54,116 nucleotides of DNA from Pokkaliibacter sp046614695 (GTDB lineage Bacteria > Pseudomonadota > Gammaproteobacteria > Pseudomonadales > Balneatricaceae), in contig NZ_JBKKHQ010000004.1 in assembly GCF_046614695.1 (NCBI RefSeq), positions 1-54,116 on the forward strand. The letters are read 5' to 3'. The position numbers and the translations under genes are program-made. Below the pieces are notes generated by a model that worked only from the letters and a program-made list of their open reading frames with translations, searched no databases and was not told where the DNA came from. Of the stretch, positions 35,222 to 44,392 are shown piece by piece. Every line of letters starts with the position of its first letter. The stretch's first letter is position 1.

Positions 35222-36160
35222 TCAGTCCCTCGCCAATAGATCCCTGACACGATCCTGGACAATAGCAGCCATCACATCAGGCTGAAACTTGGAGATAAAC
35301 TTATCGCAGCCGACTTTCTGCACCATGCTTTCATTAAAACTACCGCTGAGAGAGGTGTTAAGCACGATGTAAAGATCCTTGAGCCTCGGATCCTCACGAA
35401 TCTCACGAGTCAAACGATAACCATCCATCTCTGGCATTTCTGCATCAGTGATTACCATCAACAACTCATCAGGCACTTTGTGCCCTTTATCTGCCCAGGT
35501 TTTCAGCATCTGAATTGCTCGAGCACCGTCCGTTGCTTCGATCACTTCGATACCAAGTGCAGTGAGGATGCCTTCTGTTTGCGCGCGCGCAGTTGTTGAG
35601 TCATCGACGACCAGCACTTTCATACCCGAAGTCATGGCGACAATATCTTTATCCAGCACTTCCGCTGAAATTTCGGAGTTATAGCTAACAATTTCCGCCA
35701 GCACTTTCTCTACGTCGATAATTTCAACCAGCTGATTATCTTCGAGCCGGGTAACGGCAGTCAGATAGTGACCACGTCCTGCTGTCGCAGGTGGAGGCAT
35801 GATCAAATTCCAACTGAGATTAATAATTCGGTCAACGCTCCCTACTAAAAAGCCCTGCACTGAGCGGTTGTACTCGGTCACGATCAAATTACAGGGTTTA
35901 GTAGTATCGATAGGCTTCATACCTATCGCAGCACTGAGGTCAATGACGGTCACTGCTTGTCCACGCAAGCTTGCCACACCACAAACCACTGGATGGCTTT
36001 GCGGCATTTTTGTCAGTTTAGGAAGCTGCATCACTTCCTGAACCTTGAAGACGTTTAATGCAAACAATTGCCTCGATTGCATTTTAAACATCAGCAATTC
36101 GAGTCGGTTTTCACCCACCAGCTGCGTGCGCTGATCAACTGTATCCAGAATACCGGCCAT
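35222..36160 (-). CDS. cheV: Chemotaxis coupling protein CheV (CheW-receiver)
   Basis: A 312-residue protein. The CheW domain spans about residues 20-165 (LFALNVFKVQEVM, GVASLRGQAVTVIDL). The receiver spans about 180-310 and is intact: LVVDDS acidic pair, phosphoacceptor Asp in VITDAEMPEMDG, NTSLSG and the Lys in FISKF. It couples receptors to CheA and may buffer phosphate. Start is ATG 36160; the longer frame to 36388 would overlap tatD and lacks family similarity. No other chemotaxis gene is in the window. Confidence 0.94.
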   Translation of the reverse strand: MAGILDTVDQRTQLVGENRLELLMFKMQSRQLFALNVFKVQEVMQLPKLTKMPQSHPVVCGVASLRGQAVTVIDLSAAIGMKPIDTTKPCNLIVTEYNRSVQGFLVGSVDRIINLSWNLIMPPPATAGRGHYLTAVTRLEDNQLVEIIDVEKVLAEIVSYNSEISAEVLDKDIVAMTSGMKVLVVDDSTTARAQTEGILTALGIEVIEATDGARAIQMLKTWADKGHKVPDELLMVITDAEMPEMDGYRLTREIREDPRLKDLYIVLNTSLSGSFNESMVQKVGCDKFISKFQPDVMAAIVQDRVRDLLARD

Positions 36161-36309
36161 GCCTACTGGTCCTCTGCCAAGCCTGCTATCATCCCATCCC
36201 GCATCATTACAGCGTTTTAACAACGCAGAGTACGGGTAAAGCACACGTAATTTAACAGTTCGAGTATAGCTTACACGACCGTAAAGACTAACGCAGATCA
36301 GAGCAAGCC

Positions 36310-37143
36310 ATGAAACTGTTCGATATTGGCGCCAACCTGACGAATAGTGATTTCGATCAGGATTTAGAAGACGTTCTTCAACGCGCAACAGACCAAAATG
36401 TCGCTGGAATGCTGATTACCGGAACGACGTTAAAGGATAGCGAAACCGCCATCCATTACTGTCAGCAGTATCCCGAGGCAAACCTTTGGAGTACAGCCGG
36501 AGTTCACCCCCATTACAGTAAAGACTTCTCCGCTAATCAGCTCGAGCAATTAAGCGCGCTAGCAAAGGATCCATATGTTTTAGCAATCGGAGAGACAGGG
36601 TTGGATTTCAACCGCGACTTTTCGCCACGCGATGCCCAAGAGGAAAGCTTTCTTCTGCATCTTGAGGTGGGCTCCGCGACAGATAAACCGCTTTTTCTGC
36701 ATGAAAGGGAAGCCTTCGAGCGCCAGCACGATATCCTTCGTCATCATCGCAACGATTTCACCTGCGGTGTTGTGCACTGTTTTACCGGCGACAAGAAAGC
36801 ACTTTATGCCTATCTCGACCTGGATCTCTATATCGGTATCACGGGATGGGTTTGCGATGAGAGAAGAGGGCTTGAGTTGCAGCGCTTAGTAAAGGATATA
36901 CCCGCTGATCGCTTGCTTTTGGAGACTGATGCACCCTACCTGCTACCACGGGATATCAAACCGAGACCCAAAAGCCGCAGGAATGAGCCTCTTTATATGA
37001 AACATATCGCTCAGGTAGTTGCGAGATTGCGAGATATTGAAGTAAACGAGCTGACTGATCAGGTATGGGAAAACACTAAACGTTTATTTGGGCAGAAAAT
37101 CGATCATTCGTACAAGAGTGAGTTAGAGAAACAGGTTACATGA
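36310..37143 (+). CDS. tatD: TatD-family metal-dependent deoxyribonuclease
   Basis: A 277-residue TIM-barrel hydrolase. It starts MKLFDIGANLTNSDF, the TatD form without the HxH found in YcfH. STAGVHPHYS, AIGETGLDFNRDFS, VVHCFTGDKKA, the diagnostic GITGWVCDERRG and LLLETDAPYLLPRD are all present. It acts as a 3'-5' nuclease and in DNA quality control. The stop is followed at once by a terminator hairpin shared with the convergent mutarotase. Confidence 0.94.
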   Translation: MKLFDIGANLTNSDFDQDLEDVLQRATDQNVAGMLITGTTLKDSETAIHYCQQYPEANLWSTAGVHPHYSKDFSANQLEQLSALAKDPYVLAIGETGLDFNRDFSPRDAQEESFLLHLEVGSATDKPLFLHEREAFERQHDILRHHRNDFTCGVVHCFTGDKKALYAYLDLDLYIGITGWVCDERRGLELQRLVKDIPADRLLLETDAPYLLPRDIKPRPKSRRNEPLYMKHIAQVVARLRDIEVNELTDQVWENTKRLFGQKIDHSYKSELEKQVT

Positions 37144-37144
37144 A

Positions 37145-37175
37145 AAGCTGCCTATCATTAGAGGCAGCTTATTTT
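37145..37175. terminator. Bidirectional terminator between tatD and yeaD
   Basis: AAGCTGCCT / AGGCAGCTT (37145-37153, 37162-37170) is followed by ATTTT; the mirror side has GAAAA. It overlaps the 3' end of the mutarotase gene. Confidence 0.7.
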
Positions 37176-37979
37176 CATATACATTTGACTCGATTCACCC
37201 GTTTTAAGCATGACCGGGTCAAGATGTGTATTGGCAACTTCTATGCAGATAAATTGTTCAGCGGTGTCCTGACTCACATCTGCCATTCCTGCAGCAGCCT
37301 CACCAGGCTGCCATACTACCGTGCTCTTGCTGCCCGTCTTGACTATTGAAACCTGGCGCCCTGTAACAGAATCAGTAAAGGAGACCTCGCCCGCACTGCC
37401 ATAGATTCGATCCAATGCGCGACAAGGCTTAAGAACACCCATCTGCTGATAGCGAGCACCTTGCTCAAGCTTTTCTTCAAAAACTGCACCTTGAAGGCCA
37501 TCGATCGCCACCTGACGATAATCAGAAACAGCAAAGTAAGAATGAAAGGCCTGAGTTAAGCGAAAAGACTCTTTACTGCGATTGAGTGTAGAGAGAGTCA
37601 TTATTAACTGCTCTGAAATTTCCAGAGTCAGCGTTGCCTCAAGATTGGTTTGAACCTTTGGAGAAAACGAAAGAGTGGCTAACTGATCATTCAGAGAATA
37701 GCTATCAAGTTGCCATTCTGAAATTCGGGCAGTTCCATGGAAAGGTTCCGCGCCTTCTGCAAAACCCGGCCAGCATAGCGGAATACCACCACGAATCGCT
37801 TTTCCTTTTTTGAAAATAGCAGAGGAGGAAAGCCAGAGCAGTTCTGACTTTCCTTGAGGGGTATAGCTTAGAACATGAGCTCCGTAGAGGCTGATTTTAA
37901 GCTCAGCGTGAGGTGCAGAAACAACCAACACCTCATGTTCGCCCCACGGCTCTACTTTCAGCCACTGCGGATAACTCAT
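37158..37979 (-). CDS. yeaD: D-hexose-6-phosphate mutarotase (YeaD family)
   Basis: A 273-residue aldose-1-epimerase-fold enzyme that interconverts alpha and beta anomers of glucose-6-phosphate. Visible family blocks are SLYGAHVLSYTPQGKSELLWLS, the Arg-containing IRGGIPLCWPGF, HGTARISEW, QAFHSYFAV and the late FICIEVAN with the catalytic Glu. It follows pgi by 37 bases on the same strand, so the pair probably forms an operon handling glucose-6-phosphate. Confidence 0.92.
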   Translation of the reverse strand: MSYPQWLKVEPWGEHEVLVVSAPHAELKISLYGAHVLSYTPQGKSELLWLSSSAIFKKGKAIRGGIPLCWPGFAEGAEPFHGTARISEWQLDSYSLNDQLATLSFSPKVQTNLEATLTLEISEQLIMTLSTLNRSKESFRLTQAFHSYFAVSDYRQVAIDGLQGAVFEEKLEQGARYQQMGVLKPCRALDRIYGSAGEVSFTDSVTGRQVSIVKTGSKSTVVWQPGEAAAGMADVSQDTAEQFICIEVANTHLDPVMLKTGESSQMYMKISCL

Positions 37980-38016
37980 TACACCTTAACCCTCATAGCT
38001 CAGAGTCTGACGACTC

Positions 38017-39666
38017 TTATTGGTTCTGAGTGTTCGCACGGAACAACTGCATCAGACCTTTTGTGGAACCATCATAGTGAGAACTGGTATCCCCACTCTG
38101 AAGCTCTTCAAACATTTTCTTGGAAAGCTGTTTACCAAGCTCAACACCCCATTGGTCGAAAGGGTTAATTTCCCAGATCATGCTCTGTGCAAACACCTTA
38201 TGTTCATAAAGCGCGATAAGCATACCCAGATTACGCGGAGTCAGCTGATCCAGAACAATGGTCGAGCTTGGACGATTACCAGGATACATACGATGAGGCA
38301 GCAACGACTCAATATGCTCATTATCCAGACCTTCCTGTTTGAGCTGCATACGCACTTCATCTTCAGACTTACCGGTCATCAGCGCCTGAGATTGAGCAAT
38401 ACAGTTGGCAACAGACAATAAATGCTGATCAAAGTTTTCAGGACGTGGCGGCTTACAAACCAGAATAAAGTCCGCAGGCACCATTTGGTTGCCCTGATGC
38501 AAAGACTGATAGAAAGCATGCTGACCGTTAGGGCCGAACTCACCCCAGATAACCGCAGAGGTACCAACATCCAGCCACTCACCACGGACGTTAACGCTCT
38601 TACCGCAGGATTCCATTTCCAGCTGCTGGAGGTAATCAGGCAGATGCTTCAAGCAGTTGGTATAAGGCAGAACAACGCGCGAGCCACAACCGCAGAAGTT
38701 CAGATACCACACATGCAGCAGCGCCATAATAACGGGAATGTTCTGCTCCATTGGCGCAGTACGGAAATGCTGGTCAGCGATATACGCACCGTGCAGCATG
38801 TCTTCAAACACATGCATACCCAGATAAATAGCAACTGACAGCCCAACGGAAGACCACAGGGAGTAACGACCACCCACCCACTGCCAGAATTCAAACTGCT
38901 GGGACGCAGGAATGCCGTATGCAGTCATCGCCTGTTTGTTAGTAGAAATACCCACCAACTGACGACCAATCGCAACTTCGTCACTACAAGCAGCTTTCAG
39001 CCAGGCTTTAGCGCGGTCAGCGTTGGCCATCGTATCGATTGTGGTGAAAGTTTTGGACGTAATAATGAAAGCAGTGGTTTCAGGCTCCAGCTGGTTCAGG
39101 AAGTCAACAATCTGTACACCATCCATACCGGAGACAAAGTGCATATTTACAGGACCAGGCTTACCTGACTCGAGGGCCTGGCACGCCAGATTTGGACCAA
39201 GATCAGAGCCACCAACACCAATATGAACAAAGTCACGAATCGCTTCACCAGTGAAACCTTTAAACTGACCTGAACGCGCCTTGTCGACAAACGGACGCAT
39301 CTGGTCAAGAACGCGTTGAACTTCGTGGCTGACAGCCTGACCATCATCATCAAGAGAATAAATTGAGCGATCACGTAATGCGGTGTGAAGTGCCGGACGG
39401 TCCTCAGTGATATTGAGCTTTTTACCGCCAAACAGGTCTGCAATACGATCAGTCAACCCCTGCTGCTCAGCCAAAGCGATCAACTTGCGCAGCGTTTCTT
39501 CAGTCACCAGCTGCTTGGAGAAATCAAACTTCAACCCCTGAAGAGAACGTGAAAAGCGCTCGAAGCGATCTGGGCTTTGAGCGAAAAGGGTATTCAGGTT
39601 GAGATCTTTAGTGGCATTACGATGAGCTTGCAGCGCTTGCCAGGCAGGCGTCATGTTCAACTTCAT
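38017..39666 (-). CDS. pgi: Glucose-6-phosphate isomerase
   Basis: A 549-residue enzyme interconverting glucose-6-phosphate and fructose-6-phosphate, exactly the E. coli length when started at ATG 39666 (AGAGGA upstream). The motifs GVGGSDLGP, the SIS-fold ITSKTFTT, the catalytic-site segments FWQWVGGRYSLWSSVG and the C-terminal NPFDQWGVELGK are present. An upstream ATG at 39717 is rejected. A HexR-like sequence lies about 95 bases upstream. Confidence 0.97.
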   Translation of the reverse strand: MKLNMTPAWQALQAHRNATKDLNLNTLFAQSPDRFERFSRSLQGLKFDFSKQLVTEETLRKLIALAEQQGLTDRIADLFGGKKLNITEDRPALHTALRDRSIYSLDDDGQAVSHEVQRVLDQMRPFVDKARSGQFKGFTGEAIRDFVHIGVGGSDLGPNLACQALESGKPGPVNMHFVSGMDGVQIVDFLNQLEPETTAFIITSKTFTTIDTMANADRAKAWLKAACSDEVAIGRQLVGISTNKQAMTAYGIPASQQFEFWQWVGGRYSLWSSVGLSVAIYLGMHVFEDMLHGAYIADQHFRTAPMEQNIPVIMALLHVWYLNFCGCGSRVVLPYTNCLKHLPDYLQQLEMESCGKSVNVRGEWLDVGTSAVIWGEFGPNGQHAFYQSLHQGNQMVPADFILVCKPPRPENFDQHLLSVANCIAQSQALMTGKSEDEVRMQLKQEGLDNEHIESLLPHRMYPGNRPSSTIVLDQLTPRNLGMLIALYEHKVFAQSMIWEINPFDQWGVELGKQLSKKMFEELQSGDTSSHYDGSTKGLMQLFRANTQNQ

Positions 39667-40168
39667 GTGAGGTTTTCCTCTTAAAAACATCCAGGTCGTA
39701 TGGTTCGCTAGCAGCATGGACGTCTACACAGACGTTCAACAAGGCTTGAGGCGACTTTTTTGTAGTTTTATTAACAAACTTTCAATGGAGTAGGCACACT
39801 ATAAAGAGTGTCTCGCTTGGTTAACACACTAAAACTACCATTTTTTTTTACTAAACTTACAAAAAACACTTGTCAGTTCGGCAAATGAAAAGGTAATGTA
39901 CAGCCCCAGTGAGGAGGTTGCCGGACTGAGGGCTTTCGGGTGCTCTTAAACTTATCGGCAGGCCGGTGACCTTACTCACGATCTCTTCAATCTACCCTTC
40001 CCTTTCCAAGCCTTATTAAATATAAGACACATGGCTTTTATATTCTGATCGCACCTTTATCAAGCACCAGATCTATTCTGTATTTTTCCGCACTATTTCT
40101 CTCGCCACTGAGCACAGAAGACCTCTTGCCTTAAGCGCTCAGAGGAACCATTGAGATTCTGACAATTC
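39667..40168. other. 500-base intergenic region with a long imperfect inverted repeat
   Basis: No gene is called here, between nagZ (3' end) and pgi (5' end). GTGAGGAGGTTGCCGG (39909-39924) pairs imperfectly with CCGGTGACCTTACTCAC (39963-39979), enclosing about 38 bases with a smaller internal hairpin. The pgi-proximal part is A/T rich. The element could be a nagZ terminator without a T-run, a pgi leader or a small RNA. I recognise no RNA family. Confidence 0.3.
39761..39776. promoter_or_regulatory. Possible HexR-type operator upstream of pgi
   Basis: TGTAGTTTTATTAACA resembles the HexR palindrome TGTAAT-N3-ATTACA, with a complete left half (TGTAGT) and a right half that is one base off register. 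HexR represses Entner-Doudoroff genes and is released by KDPG. The hexR gene is not in the window. Weak match, inferred partly from context. Confidence 0.3.
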
Positions 40169-41188
40169 TTAGCCAAGTAACTCCTGACGCTCGGCAAACA
40201 TCACCTCTCGTTCAGCCGCAGAAAGCCTCACCTTCCCAAGCAGCGTTAACGAGTGAGTGACACGCTGCAAAGCCTTGCCTTCCAAAGCACAAACCTCTTG
40301 AGCAACCGCTTCCATCTCGTTTACAGAACCATGAGAGTTCAGAATGAGATCTACTCCAGCATCCAGACTGGCTTTCGCGCGCTCTGCATGAGTACCTTTA
40401 AGTGCATTCATATGAATACAATCAGTGATCAGCACTCCCTGAAAACCAATTTTCTCGCGGATCCAATGAGAAATAATGTGTGCGGACTGCGTACAGGGGA
40501 ACTCGGGATCCAGAGACGGATACATAATGTGAGCCGTCATCGCCCAAGGCATAGAACTCAGCTCCCTAAACGGCAACATATCCTCACCCCAAAGCACTTC
40601 AGCGGAGCGATCAATAAAAGGCAGCTCAATATGACTGTCTGCCTGAGCATAGCCATGACCTGGCATGTGCTTGATGACCGGGATAATGCCGGAGGCAAGA
40701 AAACCATCACAACTGGCACGCCCCAGCTCGGCAACAATCTCTGGAACCATTGAAAACGCTCGCGAGCCAATAACTTCATTCGCGCCATTTACCAATAAAT
40801 CAAGCACAGGGGCCGCATCGACATTAACCCCAACTTCAGCAAGCTCATCACCGATCAGCCGCGCGTTAAGCCATGCTAAACGCTTGCCGCTTTCAAGATC
40901 TTTATCAGCGATAAGACCAATATCGCGAGAAGAAGGATGTTGAGGCCATATCGGGGGCTGCATTCGCTGGATTCGCCCTCCCTCTTGATCAATAAGTATC
41001 GGCGCATCTTGACGCCCCACCGCCTCACGAAAACTATCGGTCAGACGCTTGACCTGCTCAGGACTCTCGCAATTACGCTTAAATAGAATCAGTCCAAGTG
41101 GGTTGGCTTCACGAAAAAAGGCGGCTTCTGCTTGCGAAAGCTCCAAACCCTCGCAACCAAATATCCCAGCCAAAGGAGTCACTGACAT
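40169..41188 (-). CDS. nagZ: Beta-N-acetylglucosaminidase NagZ
   Basis: A 339-residue cytoplasmic GH3 enzyme that removes GlcNAc from anhydromuropeptides during cell-wall recycling. ILIDQEGGRIQRM, the diagnostic KHMPGHGYAQADSH (catalytic His) and ITDCIHMNAL (nucleophile Asp) are all present. Length matches E. coli NagZ (341). ATG follows CAGGAGAG. It processes products of enzymes such as MltD and Slt encoded elsewhere in the window. Confidence 0.96.
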   Translation of the reverse strand: MSVTPLAGIFGCEGLELSQAEAAFFREANPLGLILFKRNCESPEQVKRLTDSFREAVGRQDAPILIDQEGGRIQRMQPPIWPQHPSSRDIGLIADKDLESGKRLAWLNARLIGDELAEVGVNVDAAPVLDLLVNGANEVIGSRAFSMVPEIVAELGRASCDGFLASGIIPVIKHMPGHGYAQADSHIELPFIDRSAEVLWGEDMLPFRELSSMPWAMTAHIMYPSLDPEFPCTQSAHIISHWIREKIGFQGVLITDCIHMNALKGTHAERAKASLDAGVDLILNSHGSVNEMEAVAQEVCALEGKALQRVTHSLTLLGKVRLSAAEREVMFAERQELLG

Positions 41189-41271
41189 TATTCTCTCCTG
41201 ATAATCCTGTCGCGCTTGGCATCATAGTGCACTGAACTACAAAGCTCTACGACAAGCCCTGTTTCTTACAG

Positions 41272-41300
41272 GCAAAAAAAAGCCGAGATTACTCTCGGCA
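41272..41300 (-). terminator. Intrinsic terminator after glk
   Basis: On the minus strand GCCGAGA / TCTCGGC with a four-base loop is followed by a run of eight or more T. It lies about 40 bases past the glk stop and before the nagZ promoter. Confidence 0.9.
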
Positions 41301-41337
41301 CAAGGCACTTGGGGATCCTTCCCCACCAGTCAAAAAC

Positions 41338-42297
41338 TTAGACCGCGTCGTTGAACAGGCCTGCAGCAGACCCCATCAAACCGGGATACTCCGCCCTCAC
41401 CAACCACACGGGAATATCTTTCATATAACTACTCAGACGACCTTTAGCTTCAAATTGCGCACGAAAGCCACTCTGCACGAACAACTCAGGGAAACGCGGA
41501 ACAATCCCGCCGCAGATATAGACACCGCCCAAAGCTCCCAAAGTCAGCGCAGCATCACCACTGACGCCGCCCAGAATACGGCAGAAATGACTCAGAACTT
41601 CCAGACAGAGCTCGTCCCGCTCTTTAATAGCCCGATCCGTGACATCCGCAGGCTTCTCGCACCGCTCCGGCAGACCACGCAAAGCACAATACCCCTGATA
41701 CAGCAAAAGGAGCCCTGCACCACTAAGCAACCGCTCTGCAGAGATACGTTCATGCTTCTCCCGTAACCATTGCCAGAGCGACATTTCCCACTCATCTACA
41801 GGGGCCCAGTTAACATGACCGCCTTCAGTGGATAATGGCAGCCATTGACCGCTGTGCCACACCAGCGCAGAAACCCCTAAGCCTGTGCCAGGACCAATCA
41901 CCAGTCTTGGCTTATCAGGAGCCGCCTTAGCGTTGCCACCATTCAGCATTAAGTCATTACCTGCCAGCAAAGGCATTCCTAACGCCATGGCAGTAAAATC
42001 ATTAAGGCATTTAAATGTTTTCAGGCCTAATCTCTGCTGCATGGTCTCCTTATCAAAAGACCAATGATTATTGGTCATCTTGATCTCTGCACCATGCACA
42101 GGACAGGCGAAAGCAATACAGGCTTCAGACACCTCAACATTTTGCTTGGATAAATAAGCTGCAACAGCCCCATCGAGATTGTCGAAGTCCTTACAGGCCA
42201 GCACCTCGATATACTGCAGGGCCACTTCACTGTCTCTTACCAGAGCAAATCGGGCATTCGTTCCGCCGACATCTCCCACCAGCGACCATTTAGTCAC
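41338..42297 (-). CDS. glk: Glucokinase
   Basis: A 319-residue ATP-dependent kinase making glucose-6-phosphate. It starts at GTG 42297, inside the last codons of edd, behind GGAGG at six bases; this gives the family N-terminus VTKWSLVGDVGGTNARFAL (phosphate loop) and the E. coli length (321). CLNDFTAMALGMP (catalytic Asp), VIGPGTGLGVSALV and LGALGGVYICGGIVP follow. The overlap with edd indicates translational coupling. Confidence 0.96.
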   Translation of the reverse strand: MTKWSLVGDVGGTNARFALVRDSEVALQYIEVLACKDFDNLDGAVAAYLSKQNVEVSEACIAFACPVHGAEIKMTNNHWSFDKETMQQRLGLKTFKCLNDFTAMALGMPLLAGNDLMLNGGNAKAAPDKPRLVIGPGTGLGVSALVWHSGQWLPLSTEGGHVNWAPVDEWEMSLWQWLREKHERISAERLLSGAGLLLLYQGYCALRGLPERCEKPADVTDRAIKERDELCLEVLSHFCRILGGVSGDAALTLGALGGVYICGGIVPRFPELFVQSGFRAQFEAKGRLSSYMKDIPVWLVRAEYPGLMGSAAGLFNDAV

Positions 42298-44116
42298 GGT
42301 AAGCCTCCAGCTGCCCAAATACCGTAGCGCCCTGCTCTGCAGCATTCACAGACTGACGCATCCAGGCAAACAGCTCACGTCCCATGCCCTGAGTGATTGA
42401 TGGAGGCATCGTCACCGTCTCACGAGCTTCAAACTCGGCACTATCGACCAGCACAGCAAGCTCACCCGTTGTTGCATTGAGGCGCACCATGTCACCATCT
42501 TTGACGCGAGCAAGCGCACCACCATTGACAGCTTCCGGACAGACATGGATTGCCGCAGGCACTTTACCTGACGCTCCAGACATACGACCGTCTGTCACCA
42601 AGGCAACTTTAAAGCCCTTGTCCTGCAACACGCCCAGATAGGGCGTCATTTTATGGAGTTCAGGCATGCCGCATGCCGCAGGCCCCTGAAAGCGCACGAC
42701 CGCAATAAAGTCACACTCAAGCTCACCACGCTTGAAGGCGGCGGCCAGATCCAGCTGGTCATGGAAAACGCGGGCTGGAGCCTCAACAATCTGGTGTTCT
42801 TCGTCTACAGCGGAGACCTTAATGACTCCACGACCCAGATTGCCGGTCAGAAGACGCAAACCACCTTCCCTATGGAAAGCACGAGAAACAGGACGAAGGA
42901 CAGATTCATCAAGGGAGTTCTCAGGCGCCTCACGCCATGCAAGCTTACCCCCTTCAACGAAAGGCTCTTTCGTGTAATCACGCAGCGAGTCTCCGACGAC
43001 AGTCTTCACATCTTCATGTAGCAAGCCAGCATCAAGAAGCTCACGAACGAGGAAACCCACACCACCCGCCGCCTGGAAGTGATTCACATCTGCCTGGCCA
43101 TTGGGATAGATACGACATAGAAGCGGAGTAACTGAGGAGATATCTGCAAAGTCCTGCCAATCGATACGAACACCTGCAGCTGCAGCCATCGCGATTAAGT
43201 GAAGCGTATGGTTAGTTGAACCACCCGTTGCCATCAGAGCAACAATCGCATTCACCACACTCTTCTCGTCGACAATTTCATAAAGAGGACGATACTTGCC
43301 TCCCACATGGCTATTACGAATCGACTGACGAGCAGCTTCTGCGGTTAAGGCATCACGCATTGGCGTATTCGGATTGAAGAAAGCTGCGCCCGGCAGGTGA
43401 AGACCCATAATTTCCATGAGCATCTGGTTCGAATTCGCCGTGCCATAGAACGTACAGGTGCCTGGACTATGGTAAGACTGTGACTCAGCCTCAAGCAGCT
43501 CATCTCGTCCGACTTTACCTTCAGCAAAAAGCTGACGAATACGTGCTTTTTCCTTGTTCGGCAAGCCTGAAACCATTGGACCAGCTGGCACAAAAACACC
43601 AGGCAGATGACCAAAACGCAGTGCACCTATCACCAGACCGGGAATAATTTTGTCACACACGCCTAAAAACAGTGCACTATCAAACATGTTGTGCGACAGC
43701 GCGACCGCTGTGGACATAGCAATCACGTCGCGAGAGAAGAGGGACAACTCCATACCGGGTTCGCCCTGTGTAACACCGTCACACATGGCCGGCACACCGC
43801 CCGCAAACTGAGCCACGGATCCCATCTCGTGGGCGGCTTCTTTGATAATTGCGGGGAAATGCTCAAACGGTTGATGCGCAGAAAGCATGTCGTTATAGGA
43901 AGAAACAATGGCTACGTTAGCCTGATTCATCAGCTTGAGGGTCTCTTTATCCTGTTGACCACAAGCTGCAAATCCATGAGCCAGATTACCGCACCCAAGA
44001 GTACCTCGGTATGGCCCCTTCTCTTGTGCGGCCTTCATGGATTCTACATAAGCTGATCGGCTGGACTGGCTACGCTTAATGATGCGTTCAGTCACTTCCG
44101 CCAAGATCGGATTCAT
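42290..44116 (-). CDS. edd: 6-Phosphogluconate dehydratase
   Basis: A 608-residue 4Fe-4S enzyme converting 6-phosphogluconate to KDPG, the first committed Entner-Doudoroff step. Cluster ligands are expected among the Cys in the FAACGQQD and FLGVCDKIIPG regions and in CTFYGTANSNQ. GCGNLAHGF near the N-terminus and GRMSGASGKVPAAIHV near the C-terminus are diagnostic. It is divergent from gap and cotranscribed with glk. Confidence 0.97.
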   Translation of the reverse strand: MNPILAEVTERIIKRSQSSRSAYVESMKAAQEKGPYRGTLGCGNLAHGFAACGQQDKETLKLMNQANVAIVSSYNDMLSAHQPFEHFPAIIKEAAHEMGSVAQFAGGVPAMCDGVTQGEPGMELSLFSRDVIAMSTAVALSHNMFDSALFLGVCDKIIPGLVIGALRFGHLPGVFVPAGPMVSGLPNKEKARIRQLFAEGKVGRDELLEAESQSYHSPGTCTFYGTANSNQMLMEIMGLHLPGAAFFNPNTPMRDALTAEAARQSIRNSHVGGKYRPLYEIVDEKSVVNAIVALMATGGSTNHTLHLIAMAAAAGVRIDWQDFADISSVTPLLCRIYPNGQADVNHFQAAGGVGFLVRELLDAGLLHEDVKTVVGDSLRDYTKEPFVEGGKLAWREAPENSLDESVLRPVSRAFHREGGLRLLTGNLGRGVIKVSAVDEEHQIVEAPARVFHDQLDLAAAFKRGELECDFIAVVRFQGPAACGMPELHKMTPYLGVLQDKGFKVALVTDGRMSGASGKVPAAIHVCPEAVNGGALARVKDGDMVRLNATTGELAVLVDSAEFEARETVTMPPSITQGMGRELFAWMRQSVNAAEQGATVFGQLEAYRD

Positions 44117-44392
44117 ATCATTTCCTCAATGCCAATGCCCGAGCGCACCCGAGTCTTTTTGGTAATATTACTAAAATATTTGACTTGAGTCTGCCTCGAT
44201 TGTAGAAAAAACCGCCCTATTGATGTAATGTTCTTACCAAATAATAAAGAGGCCTCTGAACACTTCTGACTGCGCTTCACAAAGATATTTTTCAAGCCTG
44301 ACATCCCCTCCGGGTGCCCCGCCTGAGCTCTAGAGCCAGCCTGAAGCGAGACCTCTTAAAGCACACTGCTCTAATGAAGCGAGGATCTTGTT
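44117..44392. promoter_or_regulatory. Divergent edd/gap promoter region with HexR-like palindromes
   Basis: This 276-base divergent region contains TGTAATGTTCTTACC at 44224-44238, a near match to HexR boxes (TGTAAT-N3-ATTACA), and a perfect palindrome GTAATATTAC at 44162-44171. A GCTCTAGAGC palindrome lies in the gap leader near 44330. HexR control of edd and gap is known in related gammaproteobacteria; here it is inference. Confidence 0.35.
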
